A stretch of 64,000 nucleotides of DNA from Eledone cirrhosa (lineage: Eukaryota > Mollusca > Cephalopoda > Octopoda > Eledonidae). A program made the translations under genes and the position numbers. The first letter of the stretch is position 1, and every line of letters starts with the position of its first letter. Shown here one piece after another: positions 53,996 through 63,780 of this stretch. The notes below the pieces were generated by a model. It had not been told where the DNA came from, ran no database searches, and was given only the letters and a program-made list of their open reading frames with translations. The DNA is taken from contig OZ024741.1 in NCBI GenBank assembly GCA_964016885.1, forward strand, positions 27,385,956 to 27,449,955, in the 5' to 3' direction.

Positions 53996-54141
53996 CGGAA
54001 GCAGGGGAGTACGTGGCTCTGATGAACACCAACCAACATGACACAGACTGTCAGCTTCTCTCCCTTCTTTCACCGAAAAGAAGTGACATAGTCACTACTT
54101 TAAAACCGATAGCGTATGGTCATCTAAATGTTTTTAATTAA
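53996..54141 (+). CDS. Candidate terminal coding exon, unknown protein
   Basis: A canonical 3' splice site (CTAACTTCTATAATTTTCAG) ends at 53,995. It is followed by a frame of 47 complete codons after a split codon, ending at TAA (54,139-54,141). The peptide includes EAGEYVALMNTNQHDTD and then CQLLSLLSPKRSDIVTTLKP. Its composition is protein-like, and the segment is clearly richer in G+C than its flanks, which is typical of exons in this AT-rich DNA. I do not recognise the family. The same strand as the POU6-like gene would allow an alternative 3' end of that gene, or a separate downstream gene, or chance. There is no obvious polyadenylation signal nearby. Confidence 0.35.
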
Positions 54142-54309
54142 ACATATGGTATATTGCCAAATATACTATACATACATTCATGTATACATATAAGTAAAAT
54201 AAGTTAATCATTTCTCATTTTCACCAATGAGAATTCCAGTTCTTTGATGATTCAACACCAGCTATGTCTACCCTTAATGACATGTTAAGCAGAAATAATG
54301 TCACACTGT

Positions 54310-54405
54310 GTTTTTGTGGTAAAGCTGCTCCTTTGAATTATAAGTACAATTCAACAGACAGGCTTCCACACAGTTTCTGTCTACCTACTTTCACTCACAC
54401 ATTAC
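54310..54405 (-). mobile_element. SINE-like fragment
   Basis: GACAGGCTTCCACACAGTTT and CTGTCTACCTACTTTCACTC resemble the 'GACGGGCTTC-TTCAGTTTCCGTCTACCAAATCCACTCAC' body of a cephalopod SINE as I remember it. The flanking CTTTGAATTATAAGTACAAT matches another SINE body segment. The open frames across it have no recognisable domain. Confidence 0.4.
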
Positions 54406-54752
54406 ATAACTCAGGAAAGAATACAACCTACAACCTTACTTCATGCATGCTGTCAGTATTCTCAGACAACAGTTATGTCTGCCTGTAATATTGTCATCAA
54501 ATCTAAACGAGACTGTTTGTCCAGTTGAATCTGATCTTTCATACAGATCTCTTCTAACAGTGACTATACCCAACTCCTACACTTTCCTATCCTTCCATAT
54601 ACTAACAAAGCTTATCTCCTCCATTCATCATATTCTATCCCTGTGTTGTGTTTGGTTCCCATGGAATTCTTTCTCAGAGATTCTCTTCATACTCTCTCTC
54701 TCTCTCTCAGAACCTGTCCTGTTGTATTTCATTCTGTCTTTCTCTTATGACT

Positions 54753-54843
54753 GACCAATGACAATCTTGAGATTATAGAAGATACTCCTAGCTTGACCAA
54801 TCTTGAGACTACAAATATAGAAGATACTCCTAGCTTGACCAAT
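54753..54843. repeat. 42-bp tandem duplication
   Basis: GACCAAT occurs at 54,753, 54,795 and 54,837 with ATAGAAGATACTCCTAGCTT between, giving two copies of a 42-bp unit. Confidence 0.9.
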
Positions 54844-55828
54844 CAGTGTGAGCTAAACCCTCTCCCCTTTTGCTTATGACAGACTTAGATTGTGTTGCTC
54901 CATCAGGTTCAAAGCCCACCAGGGCCCTAAGCCCCCTGGGTCACAACTTTTATCCAGCAAACCTAGATTTATTTGTATATAGGAACTGTGGTATATCTAG
55001 AAACAGAAGCTGTTAATGGTTATTGGAAGTTCAAAATCTTGTCTAAGTTGAAGTCTTAAACAATTGGTTAGGGTTTTGATGGGGGTGGGTGGGGTGGGTA
55101 ATTTATAGATATTGAGTGCTATGTTATGTTGGTTGCTTTTAAAAGTCATGTAGAGAGAGATTGTGTATGAGAGAGAGAATGAGTGAGGTTTGTCATTATT
55201 TGATGGAAAATTAGTTGGGCTCCAAACCACCATTAAAACAAAACCCCCAAAAAAAGGAAGAAAAAAGTTTCATTTATTTATTTATTTATTTATCATTTCA
55301 TATGTAAAGTAAATCACATTTTAATTTTTAAAAATTAAAAAAAAATGAAAGAAAAATGAAAAACTGCAAAATTCTCAGCATCTTTTCCATAACAACAACA
55401 ACCACAGCCACAACAACAATAATAATTCAATATTGAAACCTTTTTTTTTTCTTTCATTTCTCATCAAATATAAAACAAAAAAATTATATTTTTTAAAGTT
55501 TTTATCAAAATCATTTCATTGAATTTTTCATCATTTTTTCTTTTTTTTTTTTTTTTTTTTCATATTAAAACCATTTTTTTAATTAAAGGAAATATGTTAA
55601 AACATTTTACCGAAAAAAAAAAATTGTGTAAAAACAACAACAAAAAAATGAGTAAACAATGAGTTTCATTTTTTTAATTATTTATATTTATTTATTTATT
55701 ATTTTTGGTAAATTACTCATTTTGAGAATTTGTCTATGTTGGACGAATCTGCTCGCATTTATTATGAAGTTTGTTTACTTCACAATTAATTTTGAATGAT
55801 TTTAAATTACTTTTGTTTCATTCTGCAC
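54844..55828. other. No gene seen; homopolymer-rich AT DNA
   Basis: (TTTA)n lies at 55,272-55,293, and A- and T-runs of 8-22 bases occur at 55,441, 55,540 and 55,613. No SINE or exon was recognised. Confidence 0.5.
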
Positions 55829-55905
55829 AAATAATAAACATTTACTTAAGTTTCTCTGTGAAATTTTATCTATTTATTTTACACCAAAAGACTCACAAAA
55901 TAACA
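55829..55905 (+). repeat. ~80-bp local direct repeat, copy 1
   Basis: AATAATAAACATTTACTTAA, TTTCTCTGTGAAATT, CTATTTATT and GACTCACAAAAT recur in the same order at 56,593-56,675. Confidence 0.7.
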
Positions 55906-55963
55906 AAGAAAAAAAAACATCCTTCCCCTCCCTCCATTTCTCAGACTTTCTATTTCTCACCCC

Positions 55964-55964
<1 letters not shown>

Positions 55965-55997
<33 letters not shown>

Positions 55998-56086
55998 CTA
56001 CCTGTCTATCTATATATATTTCTGTCTATCTACCTGTCTATCTGCCTGTCTATATGTCTATCTGCCTGTCTATCTATGTGTGTGTG
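55965..56086. repeat. (CT)n, (TA)n and (CTGTCTAT)n microsatellite
   Basis: CTCTCTCTCTCTATATATAT leads into irregular CTGCCTGTCTAT units and a (TG)n end. Confidence 0.92.
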
Positions 56087-56092
56087 TGTGTT

Positions 56093-56372
56093 TGGCTCAC
56101 AGTCGTAAGGTTGTGAGTTTGATTCCCAGCAACACATTATATCCTTGAGCAAGACATTTTATTTCATGTTGTTCCAATTCCCTCAGCTGGCAAAAATAAG
56201 TTATCCTTATAATTCAGAGGTCCAGCCTTATCACATAGTGTGTCATGCTGAATCTCCCTAAGAACTAGGTTAAAGTTACACATGTCTGTGGAATACTCAG
56301 CCACTTGCACGTTAATTCCACAAGCAGGCAGTTCCATTGTTCAAGCAACTGGTACACTAATCGTCGGAACCG
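56093..56372 (+). mobile_element. tRNA-derived SINE, 5'-truncated
   Basis: A box-B-like GGTTGTGAGTTTGATTCCC, CTTGAGCAAGACATTTTATT, AATTCAGAGGTCCAGCCTTA, GCTGAATCTCCCTAAGAACT and CTCAGCCACTTGCACGTTAA are present. It is the same family as 36,752-37,047, with the first part of the head lost in the microsatellite. Confidence 0.88.
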
Positions 56373-56399
56373 ACAGATGTCCAACACACATGCATACAC

Positions 56400-56505
56400 A
56401 CTATCTGTCTATCTCTCTGTCTGTCTAGCTCTCTGTCTATCTCTCTATCTATGTATCTCTCTGTCTATGTATCTCTCTGTCTCTGTATCTCTCTATCCAC
56501 CTTTC
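56400..56505. repeat. (CTGTCTAT/CTCT)n microsatellite
   Basis: Irregular CTATCTCTCTGTCT units. Confidence 0.92.
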
Positions 56506-56592
56506 TTATTTTAAAATGGAGAATTGTTGAAAAAGAATGAAGAAAATAACAACAACAAAAACAGTAATAATAATAATAATAATAATAATAAT

Positions 56593-56675
56593 GGTAATAA
56601 TAATAAACATTTATTCCAGTTTTCTCTGTGGAATTCTCTTAACTATTTATTCATGCAAAAACTCTCACAAAATTA
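56593..56675 (+). repeat. ~80-bp local direct repeat, copy 2, after (AAT)n
   Basis: AATAATAAACATTTATTCCA, TTTTCTCTGTGGAATT, CTATTTATTCATG and AACTCTCACAAAAT match 55,829-55,905. The SINE at 56,093 lies between the two copies. Confidence 0.7.
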
Positions 56676-57540
56676 CACCACCACTCCACTGGAAAAAAAT
56701 CAACAAAAGACAAAGACGAGGAAGAAATATCGCCATCACTATCATTGTCACCATCATTTCTTTCATCTAAAATCTTGTCTTTCCAATTTCACCAAAAGAA
56801 AAAAAATTACAAAATAAATGAAGATTTAGTGAAAAAGATAAAGAAACATGAAAAACGTCGGATAACATCGTAAAAAATGACAAAGGAAAAGAAAACATTT
56901 CTTCTTTTAAAAAAAATATTTGTTATCTCTGGCCTTAATCAAAACAAAGTAAACAAAACCATACACATGACCCCTACTTCCACCAAAACAACCCCTACTT
57001 CCACCAAAACAACCCCTTCTTTGTTCTAAAAAAAAAAAAAAACTCTTCCCCAACAATAATTCTAACCTGTGTTGCTACTATTCTATCCATTGCTGTATTT
57101 AAATAATTATTTTTCTGTCATTCTTTAAATAATTGCAACAAAAGATCTTGAAAAACAAACACAGAAAACACACAAAAATATATTATTATTATTATTATTA
57201 TTATTTCACTTAATTTTAAATGAAAAGGACAAAAATGGAGGTAGAAGACAACCCAATCTCGCCCACCCTTTCACCCAAAAAAAGAAGACATTCAAGAATG
57301 TACAACAGCCCCCCCCCCCCCCCCAAAAAAAAACAGTGAAGAAGAAGAGAAAGAAGAACCCAATTGGTAAATGTGGGGTTATTTTGAAAGTGTCTTTATA
57401 ATTTATATTTTGGTAATTTTTCAGTTTGTTGAATCCCAATGTAGGCACACACTCCCTCCAATTTTCTTTAACACACCACACACAGCCATTGAATAAATTG
57501 AGAAGCTTTACTGTATTCTGTATGTATGTATTCTGTATGT
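56676..57540. other. No gene seen; A-rich DNA
   Basis: It holds a 20-bp tandem copy (ACCCCTACTTCCACCAAAAC at 56,970 and 56,990), (ATT)n at 57,182-57,205 and a C-run at 57,309-57,324. The long minus-strand frame over 57,206-57,565 is made of homopolymer translations. Confidence 0.5.
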
Positions 57541-57580
57541 GTATATATATATATATATATATCAAGTTTAATATAAAAAT

Positions 57581-57632
57581 GGCTTCTACAGGACTAGAAC
57601 TGTTTCATTCAAAAGAAATCATCAGGAAAGCC
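57581..57632 (-). ncRNA. Probable hammerhead ribozyme
   Basis: On the minus strand CUGAUGA (57,625-57,619) is followed by stem II UUC/GAA with loop UUUU, then GAA. Stem III is ACAG/CUGU with an 8-nt loop, then A (57,587) as the cleavage nucleotide in GUA. Stem I pairs GGCUUUC with GAAGCC with one bulged U. The first stem II position is U-U instead of G-C, the main weakness. It is bracketed by an inverted pair GTTTAATATA / TATATTAAAC and a (TA)n tract, the same setting as the 51.8-52.1-kb foldback. Confidence 0.55.
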
Positions 57633-57720
57633 CTGATGATTTCTATATTAAACTTTATGCTTACATTCTATTAATGTATTGAGTATCTTACTAACTGTAT
57701 TACCCCTGGTTGAACCCGGG

Positions 57721-57760
57721 ACTCACACACACACATATATATGTGTGTGTGTGTGTGTAA
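57721..57760. repeat. (CA)n/(TG)n palindromic microsatellite
   Basis: CACACACACACATATATATG is followed by TGTGTGTGTGTGTG. Confidence 0.9.
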
Positions 57761-57791
57761 TAGGGATGTATATGACAGCTTATATTGTGAA

Positions 57792-57972
57792 TTGGCAGTA
57801 TCAGTAGAGGGTCGGACGCCATGCTTTGACGCATCGAGTTACGGCCCTTGCCATTCTGAGTTTGAATCTCGCCGAGGTTAACTTTTCCTTTCACCCTTAC
57901 GGGGTCGATAAAATAAAGTACCAGTAATGTACTGGGATAATTGCTGGCCTTGTGCCAATAGTAGAAACAATT
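57792..57972 (+). mobile_element. tRNA-derived SINE (GGGGTCGATAAAATAAAG family)
   Basis: TTGGCAGTATCAGTAGAGGG, GGACGCCATGCTTTG, ACGGGGTCGATAAAATAAAG and CTGGCCTTGTGCCAATAGTA are present. The GTCGATTTAATCGAC segment is missing. Confidence 0.92.
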
Positions 57973-58097
57973 ATATGATTATATACATAAAACATATGAG
58001 AGCCTTACTATCAAAGAAAAAATATTTTTTCGTTATGAATTATGCAAAAATTATTTTTCTCTCTTTTGCTCTGAACTTGTCAGATATCTCAGTAGTA

Positions 58098-58160
58098 GTT
58101 GAGATTGCCAGACAACTGTTTCAAGATTCATTAATCTCTCATCAGTAACATTCACTCAAC
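58098..58160 (-). ncRNA. Hammerhead ribozyme (type I), complete
   Basis: Read on the minus strand from 58,160: GUUGAG, internal loop UGAA, UGUUA, core CUGAUGA (58,145-58,139), stem II G-AGAUU with loop AAUG and AAUCU-U, core GAA (58,122-58,120). Stem III is AC/GU with loop AGUU, and the cleavage triplet is GUC (C at 58,111). Then come UGGCA, internal loop AU, and CUCAAC. UGUUA pairs with UGGCA and GUUGAG pairs with CUCAAC, so stem I has 5 + 6 bp around an asymmetric loop. That is the position of the tertiary contact with loop II in natural hammerheads. All invariant core bases are present; the first stem II pair is a G-U wobble. Predicted cleavage is between 58,111 and 58,110. Such short-stem-III type I motifs are known from Penelope-like elements and retrozymes; no reverse transcriptase is visible here. 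Confidence 0.87.
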
Positions 58161-58218
58161 CAGAGATGAAAATAGAACTGAGTTGATATAGATTTTGTGT
58201 GATTAACATTTATTGGAG

Positions 58219-58275
58219 ATGCTCATTTGCATAGAGCAAATAGAAAATATTGGCTGTAACTGCTCATTTGCATAT
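58219..58275 (+). promoter_or_regulatory. Paired octamer motifs (ATTTGCAT)
   Basis: TGCTCATTTGCAT occurs at 58,220-58,232 and 58,261-58,273, each with a perfect ATTTGCAT octamer, the classical POU-factor site, 41 bp apart. They lie about 60 bp upstream of the hammerhead on its own (minus) strand, so they could be promoter elements of the ribozyme-bearing element. Chance remains possible. Confidence 0.35.
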
Positions 58276-58369
58276 ACTGCGAATTTGGCTGGTTATAATT
58301 AATTACTGCCAACTTAGTATATGTGTGTCTCTTATCATACAGTATTAAGATTTTTCAACATATCTCTTT

Positions 58370-58500
58370 CTGTCTATATATCTATCTATCAATATATCTA
58401 TCTAACTACCTATCTATCTACCTACCTAGCTATCTATCTATCTAGCTAGCTATCTACCTCTTACATATCTATTTATCATCTCTTTTATACATCTATTTCT

Positions 58501-58547
<47 letters not shown>

Positions 58548-58560
58548 GCTACCGCTACTG
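58370..58560. repeat. (CTAT)n then (CTA)n microsatellites
   Basis: Irregular CTATCTAT/CTAC units occupy 58,373-58,460, and a pure (CTA)n run of about 45 bp lies at 58,502-58,547. Confidence 0.93.
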
Positions 58561-58727
58561 CTGCTGTTGTAAAGGCTTATATTAATTTCAAATAACAACA
58601 CTACAGATATTTTAAAAACAGAAAGTGAAGGGAAGGGCAGGGACTCTTGGGTCAGTGAAGAATGGGGTATAGGGGAGGGGGATTATTGATATTTATTTAT
58701 GATGTAGTGGTGGGTTTCTTGATCATT

Positions 58728-59252
58728 CTTACCACCACCACCACCAACATCATCATCACTATTATTACCACCCCTACCATTACCACCACCATCACTACCA
58801 CCACCACCACCACCACCATCACTACCACCACCACCATCACTACCATTACCACCACCACCACCACCATCACTACCATTACCACTACCATCACTACCATTAC
58901 CACCACCATCATCACTATTATTACCTCCACTACCATTACCACCACCACCACCACCATCACTACCATTACCACTACCACTACTACCACCATCACTACCATT
59001 ACCACCATCATCACTATTATTACCACTACTACCATTACCACCACCACTACCACCACCACCACCAACACCACCACCATCACTATCACCACCATTACCACCA
59101 TCACTACTATTACCACCACCATCACTACTATAACCACCACCATTACCACTACCACCACCACCATTACAACTACCACCACCACTACTACCACCACCATTAC
59201 CACCAACACCACTACCATACCTACCATTATCATCACTACTACCACCATCACT
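58728..59252. repeat. (CCA/CCATCACTA)n microsatellite
   Basis: CCACCACCACCATCACTACC and close variants fill 525 bp. The long frames are threonine/isoleucine runs forward and glycine/valine runs in reverse. No gene is supported. Confidence 0.97.
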
Positions 59253-59255
59253 ATT

Positions 59256-60256
59256 GTCATTATACACACACACACACTCACTGACACACACTCACAGGCA
59301 CATACTCACAAGCACACACTTTCACAAACACACACACACACTCACAGACACACTCACAGACTCATACGCTGACAGACACACACACTCACTAACACACACA
59401 CTCACTGACACACACTCACTGACACACACACTCACTCACACACACACTCTCACAGACACACTCTCTAACATACACTCTCACAGATACACACTCACAGGCA
59501 CACACACTCACTGACACACACACACTCACTGACACACACACTCACTGACACACACACTCACTGACACACACACACTCACTGACACACACACTCTCACAGA
59601 CACACACACTCACTGACACACACACACACACACTCACTGACACACACTCTCACACACACACACTCACTGACACTCTCACAGACACACACTCACTGACACA
59701 CACACTCACTAACACACACACTCACTGACACACACACACTCACTGACACACACACTCACTGAGACACACACACACACACACACACTGACACACACACTCA
59801 CTGACATACACACTCACTGACACACACACACACACACACTGACACACACACACTCACTGACATACACACTCACTGACACACACACACTCACTGACACACA
59901 CACACACACTGACACACACACACACACCGACACACACACACTCACCGACACACACACACTCACTGACACACACACACTCACTGACACACACACACACTGA
60001 CACACACACACACACTGACAGACACACACTCACTGACACACACACACACACACACTGACACACACACACACACACACACTGACACACACACACACTGACA
60101 CACACACACACACACACACTCACTGACACACACACACTCACTGACACACACACACACACACACACTGACACACACACACACTGACACACACACACACTGA
60201 CACACACTCACTGACACACACACACACACTGACACACACACACACACAGACAGACA
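59256..60256. repeat. (CA)n-based minisatellite CACACACTCACTGACA
   Basis: About 1 kb of CACACACACTCACTGACA units of 12-24 bp is variable in the length of the CA run. Reverse frames give CVCVSV runs and are artefacts. Confidence 0.97.
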
Positions 60257-60324
60257 AAATGTTAAGAGAGATTACTTTATAGACCAAACTATAAACTTCT
60301 TGGTTCTCCTCTTGTGTGGTGTTG

Positions 60325-60566
60325 TCATCATCATCATTGTCATCATCATCATCGTCATCATTGTCATCACCATCATCACCATCATCATCATCATCACCAT
60401 CATCACCATCATCATCATCATCATCATCATCATTGTCATCATCATCATTGTCATCATCATCATCATCATCATCATCACCATTGTCACCATCATTGTCATC
60501 ACCATCATTGTCATCATCATCATCACCATCATTGTCATCAACCATCATCATCATCACCATTATCAT
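60325..60566. repeat. (CAT)n microsatellite with CACCAT and TTGTCAT variants
   Basis: About 240 bp of CATCATCATTGTCATCATCA. Frames of histidine, isoleucine or aspartate runs are artefacts. Confidence 0.97.
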
Positions 60567-60685
60567 AGGGGTCGATAAAATAAAGTACCAGTAATACACT
60601 GGAGTCGATTTAATCGACTTTCCCCTTCCCCAAAAATTGCTGGCCTTGTGCCTATAGTAGAAACCATTATTATTATTATTAACAG
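60566..60685 (+). mobile_element. SINE, 5'-truncated
   Basis: AGGGGTCGATAAAATAAAGT, GGAGTCGATTTAATCGACTT, AAATTGCTGGCCTTGTGCCT and a (TTA)n tail are present. The tRNA-like head is absent, and the copy begins inside the (CAT)n block. Confidence 0.9.
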
Positions 60686-60880
60686 TGGATTGGCAGTATC
60701 AGTAGAGTGTCGGACACCATGCTTTGCAGCATACAGTTACGTCCCTTTATGTTCTGAGTTCAAATCCCGCCGAGATTAGCTTTGCCTTTTATCTTTACAG
60801 GGTCGATAAAGTACCAGTAATGCAATCTGGTCGATTTAATCAACTTTCTCCTTCCCTTCAAATTTCTGGCCTTGTTAACC
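60686..60880 (+). mobile_element. tRNA-derived SINE in tandem with the previous one
   Basis: TGGATTGGCAGTATCAGTAG, GAGTTCAAATCCCGCCGAGA, AGGGTCGATAAAGTACCAGT and TTCTGGCCTTGTTA follow directly in the same orientation. Confidence 0.9.
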
Positions 60881-61845
60881 TACTCTCAGGTCCCAAATAA
60901 TAAGAGGAGGGGAATAAGCAGGGGGGGGGGGGGTTAGAAAATCAGTGATTTTTTTAGGTTCTCCGTTGATTTTTTAAAAACCAGAATTAGTAATTTAGTT
61001 TACATATTGAGACCCCAACCCATCCTATTTATTTTATAACATATGGGATTTCAAGTAATGCACTTTTTTTGTCATACATAATGTTTTTTAATGTATAAAG
61101 AAAGTTAATTGTTGCAGGAATGCTGCCACTTAAAATAGAATTTTGCCAGAGATAGATTAGTAAAATTTAATAAGTGGGAGTGGGGGGAATCTGAAAAATT
61201 AATAAGTCATGGAGGGATGATTATTTGAGAACCAAAAGTAAATGAGGACTGAGTTAAATAAGATTGTTAAAACATGCCCAGATGGAGAAATACCTTAAAT
61301 ATTAAGTCTCATTTTTTTTATTACTTCACTTTTCTTCTAGAAATTTCTCCATGTTTCACTTTGAAAAAAATAATGACAAAACTAAAAAAAAAAAATGAGA
61401 GAGAAATAAAGAAATTGTGAAAGTTATTTTTGAAAAATTGGTAAAAAAAAAAAAAAAAGCCCAGAAAAATTATATTTAACCTTCAGTGCCCTCTAGGCGC
61501 CTTATGTCACCAATAGAGTGATCCGCCCTTAATACATAATACAGTGTCAAGGGAAGCAATTCATAAAAAAATCAGTGTGCTAAAGATTAAGATAGGAGAA
61601 TCAGATATGTTATTTTCTTGTACTAAAATATGCAGAATTCAGCACCAAAACAGAAATATCACATGGAGTTAATTGGTAGGACTGCATTGGTATTTTACCT
61701 GCTGAGAGAGGATGAAGTATGTATCTTGAAACAGAGAGTGAGGATTACAATTCTTATATACAGGGTATATATATATATATATATATTAAATTTAATCCCA
61801 AATCTCACTTTAGAGACAGTTAAGTGTGGAGTTATAAATTAATAT
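60881..61845. other. No gene seen
   Basis: It contains a G-run (60,921-60,932), A-runs (61,385-61,396 and 61,445-61,459) and (TA)n at 61,768-61,787. AACCTTCAGTGCCCTCTAGG at 61,480 may be the end of an old MITE. No exon was recognised. Confidence 0.45.
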
Positions 61846-61903
61846 ATCATGCAAGCGTGGAACACGGACGCTAAACCTGATGATGATGATGATGATGATG
61901 ATA
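61846..61903 (+). mobile_element. SINE tail fragment with (GAT)n
   Basis: CATGCAAGCGTGGAACACGG and ACGCTAAACCTGATGATGAT, then (GAT)n, match the end of the (GAT)n-tail SINE family. Confidence 0.8.
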
Positions 61904-62028
61904 TATAAAATGTATATTCTATATCCTGTATAACACTGGATCTTGTATCTTGCATACAACAAAGAAAAGGTGGATTTTATTATCCTCGAGACAAATCAAA
62001 AATGAAATTGTTTACACAGAATATAAAG

Positions 62029-62268
62029 ATATATATATATATATATATATATAACCAGATGGTTGTTTAGTTGTTGATTGTCAAAGCTCTTTCATCACAC
62101 ATTCTGTGACCTCCTCAGTGACTACGTTTGTAGTTATTTTGTGTCTTTGCTTTGTTCTGTCCTACACCATCTTGTTATATATATGTACTCACACAACCCC
62201 TCCTCTGCATATATACTCACACACACATACATACACATACACACACACATATATATATATATATATAC

Positions 62269-62300
<32 letters not shown>

Positions 62301-62302
62301 CT
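62029..62302. repeat. (TA)n, (CA)n, (GA)n tracts
   Basis: (TA)n at 62,031-62,053; (CA)n with (TA)n at 62,218-62,266; (TG)n at 62,267-62,281; (GA)n at 62,283-62,300. Confidence 0.9.
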
Positions 62303-62414
62303 GAAAATTACAGCAACAACAAAAATTAAAAATTAAAATTTACAAAAAAAAAAGAGAAACAAAAAAAAATTTAAAGCTATTCAAAAAAAGGATTAAGTTT
62401 TATCTGTGTCTCTA

Positions 62415-62470
62415 ATGGCAACGGGGGAGAGTGACTACAAGAAGCAACGGCCGACCAAGCTGGAGCCTGG
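62415..62470 (+). CDS. Weak candidate coding exon
   Basis: ATG at 62,415 opens a frame MATGESDYKKQRPTKLEP in a short island of high G+C with CpGs (ACGGGGGAGAG, CGGCCGACC), surrounded by A-rich DNA. A donor-like CTG/GTGGGT follows at 62,470. In the reverse direction a CCACCCACCAG acceptor-like sequence also opens a short frame, so the strand is uncertain. No family is recognised. Confidence 0.22.
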
Positions 62471-62848
62471 TGGGTGGAAGGGTGGGTATGTGTTTGTGCA
62501 TGTGCTTTGTAGAAAAGATGAATGTACAATAAATAAATATGCAGGCAATGAAGGTATTTCTTTCTACACAAGAGAGACAAGGTGGTGTAAGAAATATCTT
62601 TTTGACTGTTATCTATGCAGTCTATGTGAGAAAACTTTAAAAATACAAAAAAATGAAAAAAATATGACCCCTTTTATCGTACAAGTTCTGACGTATCTAC
62701 CTGCAGATATACATGGGACTGTAAAAGACACATGCAGGTTTTCAACATATTGATCTATAAGCAATAACAAGAGAAAAAATAATGATATTGAAAAAAAACA
62801 TTGAACAGAAAAAAAAAACATTTTAAATATTTTTTAAAAATGGAATTG

Positions 62849-62900
<52 letters not shown>

Positions 62901-63045
62901 CATTCCAATGCTGTAAATTATAAGACACAAAAAAAAACAACAAAAAAAAACATTAATCTCCTTCGCTCTGTATTTTTCTTTGTGTGTTGTTTAGTATTTT
63001 TTTTTTACCTGTTTCTCCTATGCTGTATGGTTAGTATGTATGTGT
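62471..63045. other. No gene seen; (ATT)n at 62,851-62,898
   Basis: AT-rich DNA with A-runs. The open frame continuing from the candidate exon to 62,753 shows no recognisable domain. Confidence 0.45.
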
Positions 63046-63067
63046 ATATACATATATATATATATAG

Positions 63068-63130
<63 letters not shown>

Positions 63131-63207
63131 TATATAGACATATATATATATAGACACATATATAGACATATATATATATAGACACATATATATATATATA
63201 TATATAT
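63046..63207. repeat. (TA)n with TAGACACA interruptions
   Basis: TATATATATAGACACATATA and longer TA runs. Confidence 0.95.
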
Positions 63208-63593
63208 CATCAACCCCTCCATCCATCACTCTGTGTCCTTGAACTTGATATTTATACTTTGACCATGACCTTGTCATGGCTGTCTATATATTTTCTGTGT
63301 AATTGATGCATCTTTGCAGAACTAAGGCAATAAAACTTCGGAGAAAACTATAATGGTAATGGACAATATATACATATATAGACATAGACACATACACATG
63401 CATGCACAAACACACATACATACACACACATATACACATATATATATATCTATATATTTGTGTGTGTCTGTGTGTATATATATATAAAGCTATATATATG
63501 GTTATCGGAACTTTGCTTTTTACATTCCTTTGATCCATTCATTCAGAAACAAAAATAGAAAAGCCTCAGAAGAGTAAAAATTATATATATGTA

Positions 63594-63638
<45 letters not shown>

Positions 63639-63744
63639 ATATTATGTATTTATATATTTATATATATAAATACATAATATATATATATATATTAAAATCT
63701 ACTATGGTATTGAGTCCTCATTCTTGCATCTGTCAACATCACTT

Positions 63745-63780
<36 letters not shown>

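Noticed and set aside
54264..54754. Two overlapping frames of 74 and 103 codons
   Set aside because: No domain was recognised; part of the segment matches a SINE body and part is (CT)n.
58662..59372. Threonine-rich (forward) and glycine/valine-rich (reverse) frames of about 200-236 codons
   Set aside because: They are translations of (CCA)n and (CCATCACTA)n.
59814..60599. CVCVSV, histidine-run and aspartate-run frames
   Set aside because: They are translations of (CA)n- and (CAT)n-based repeats.
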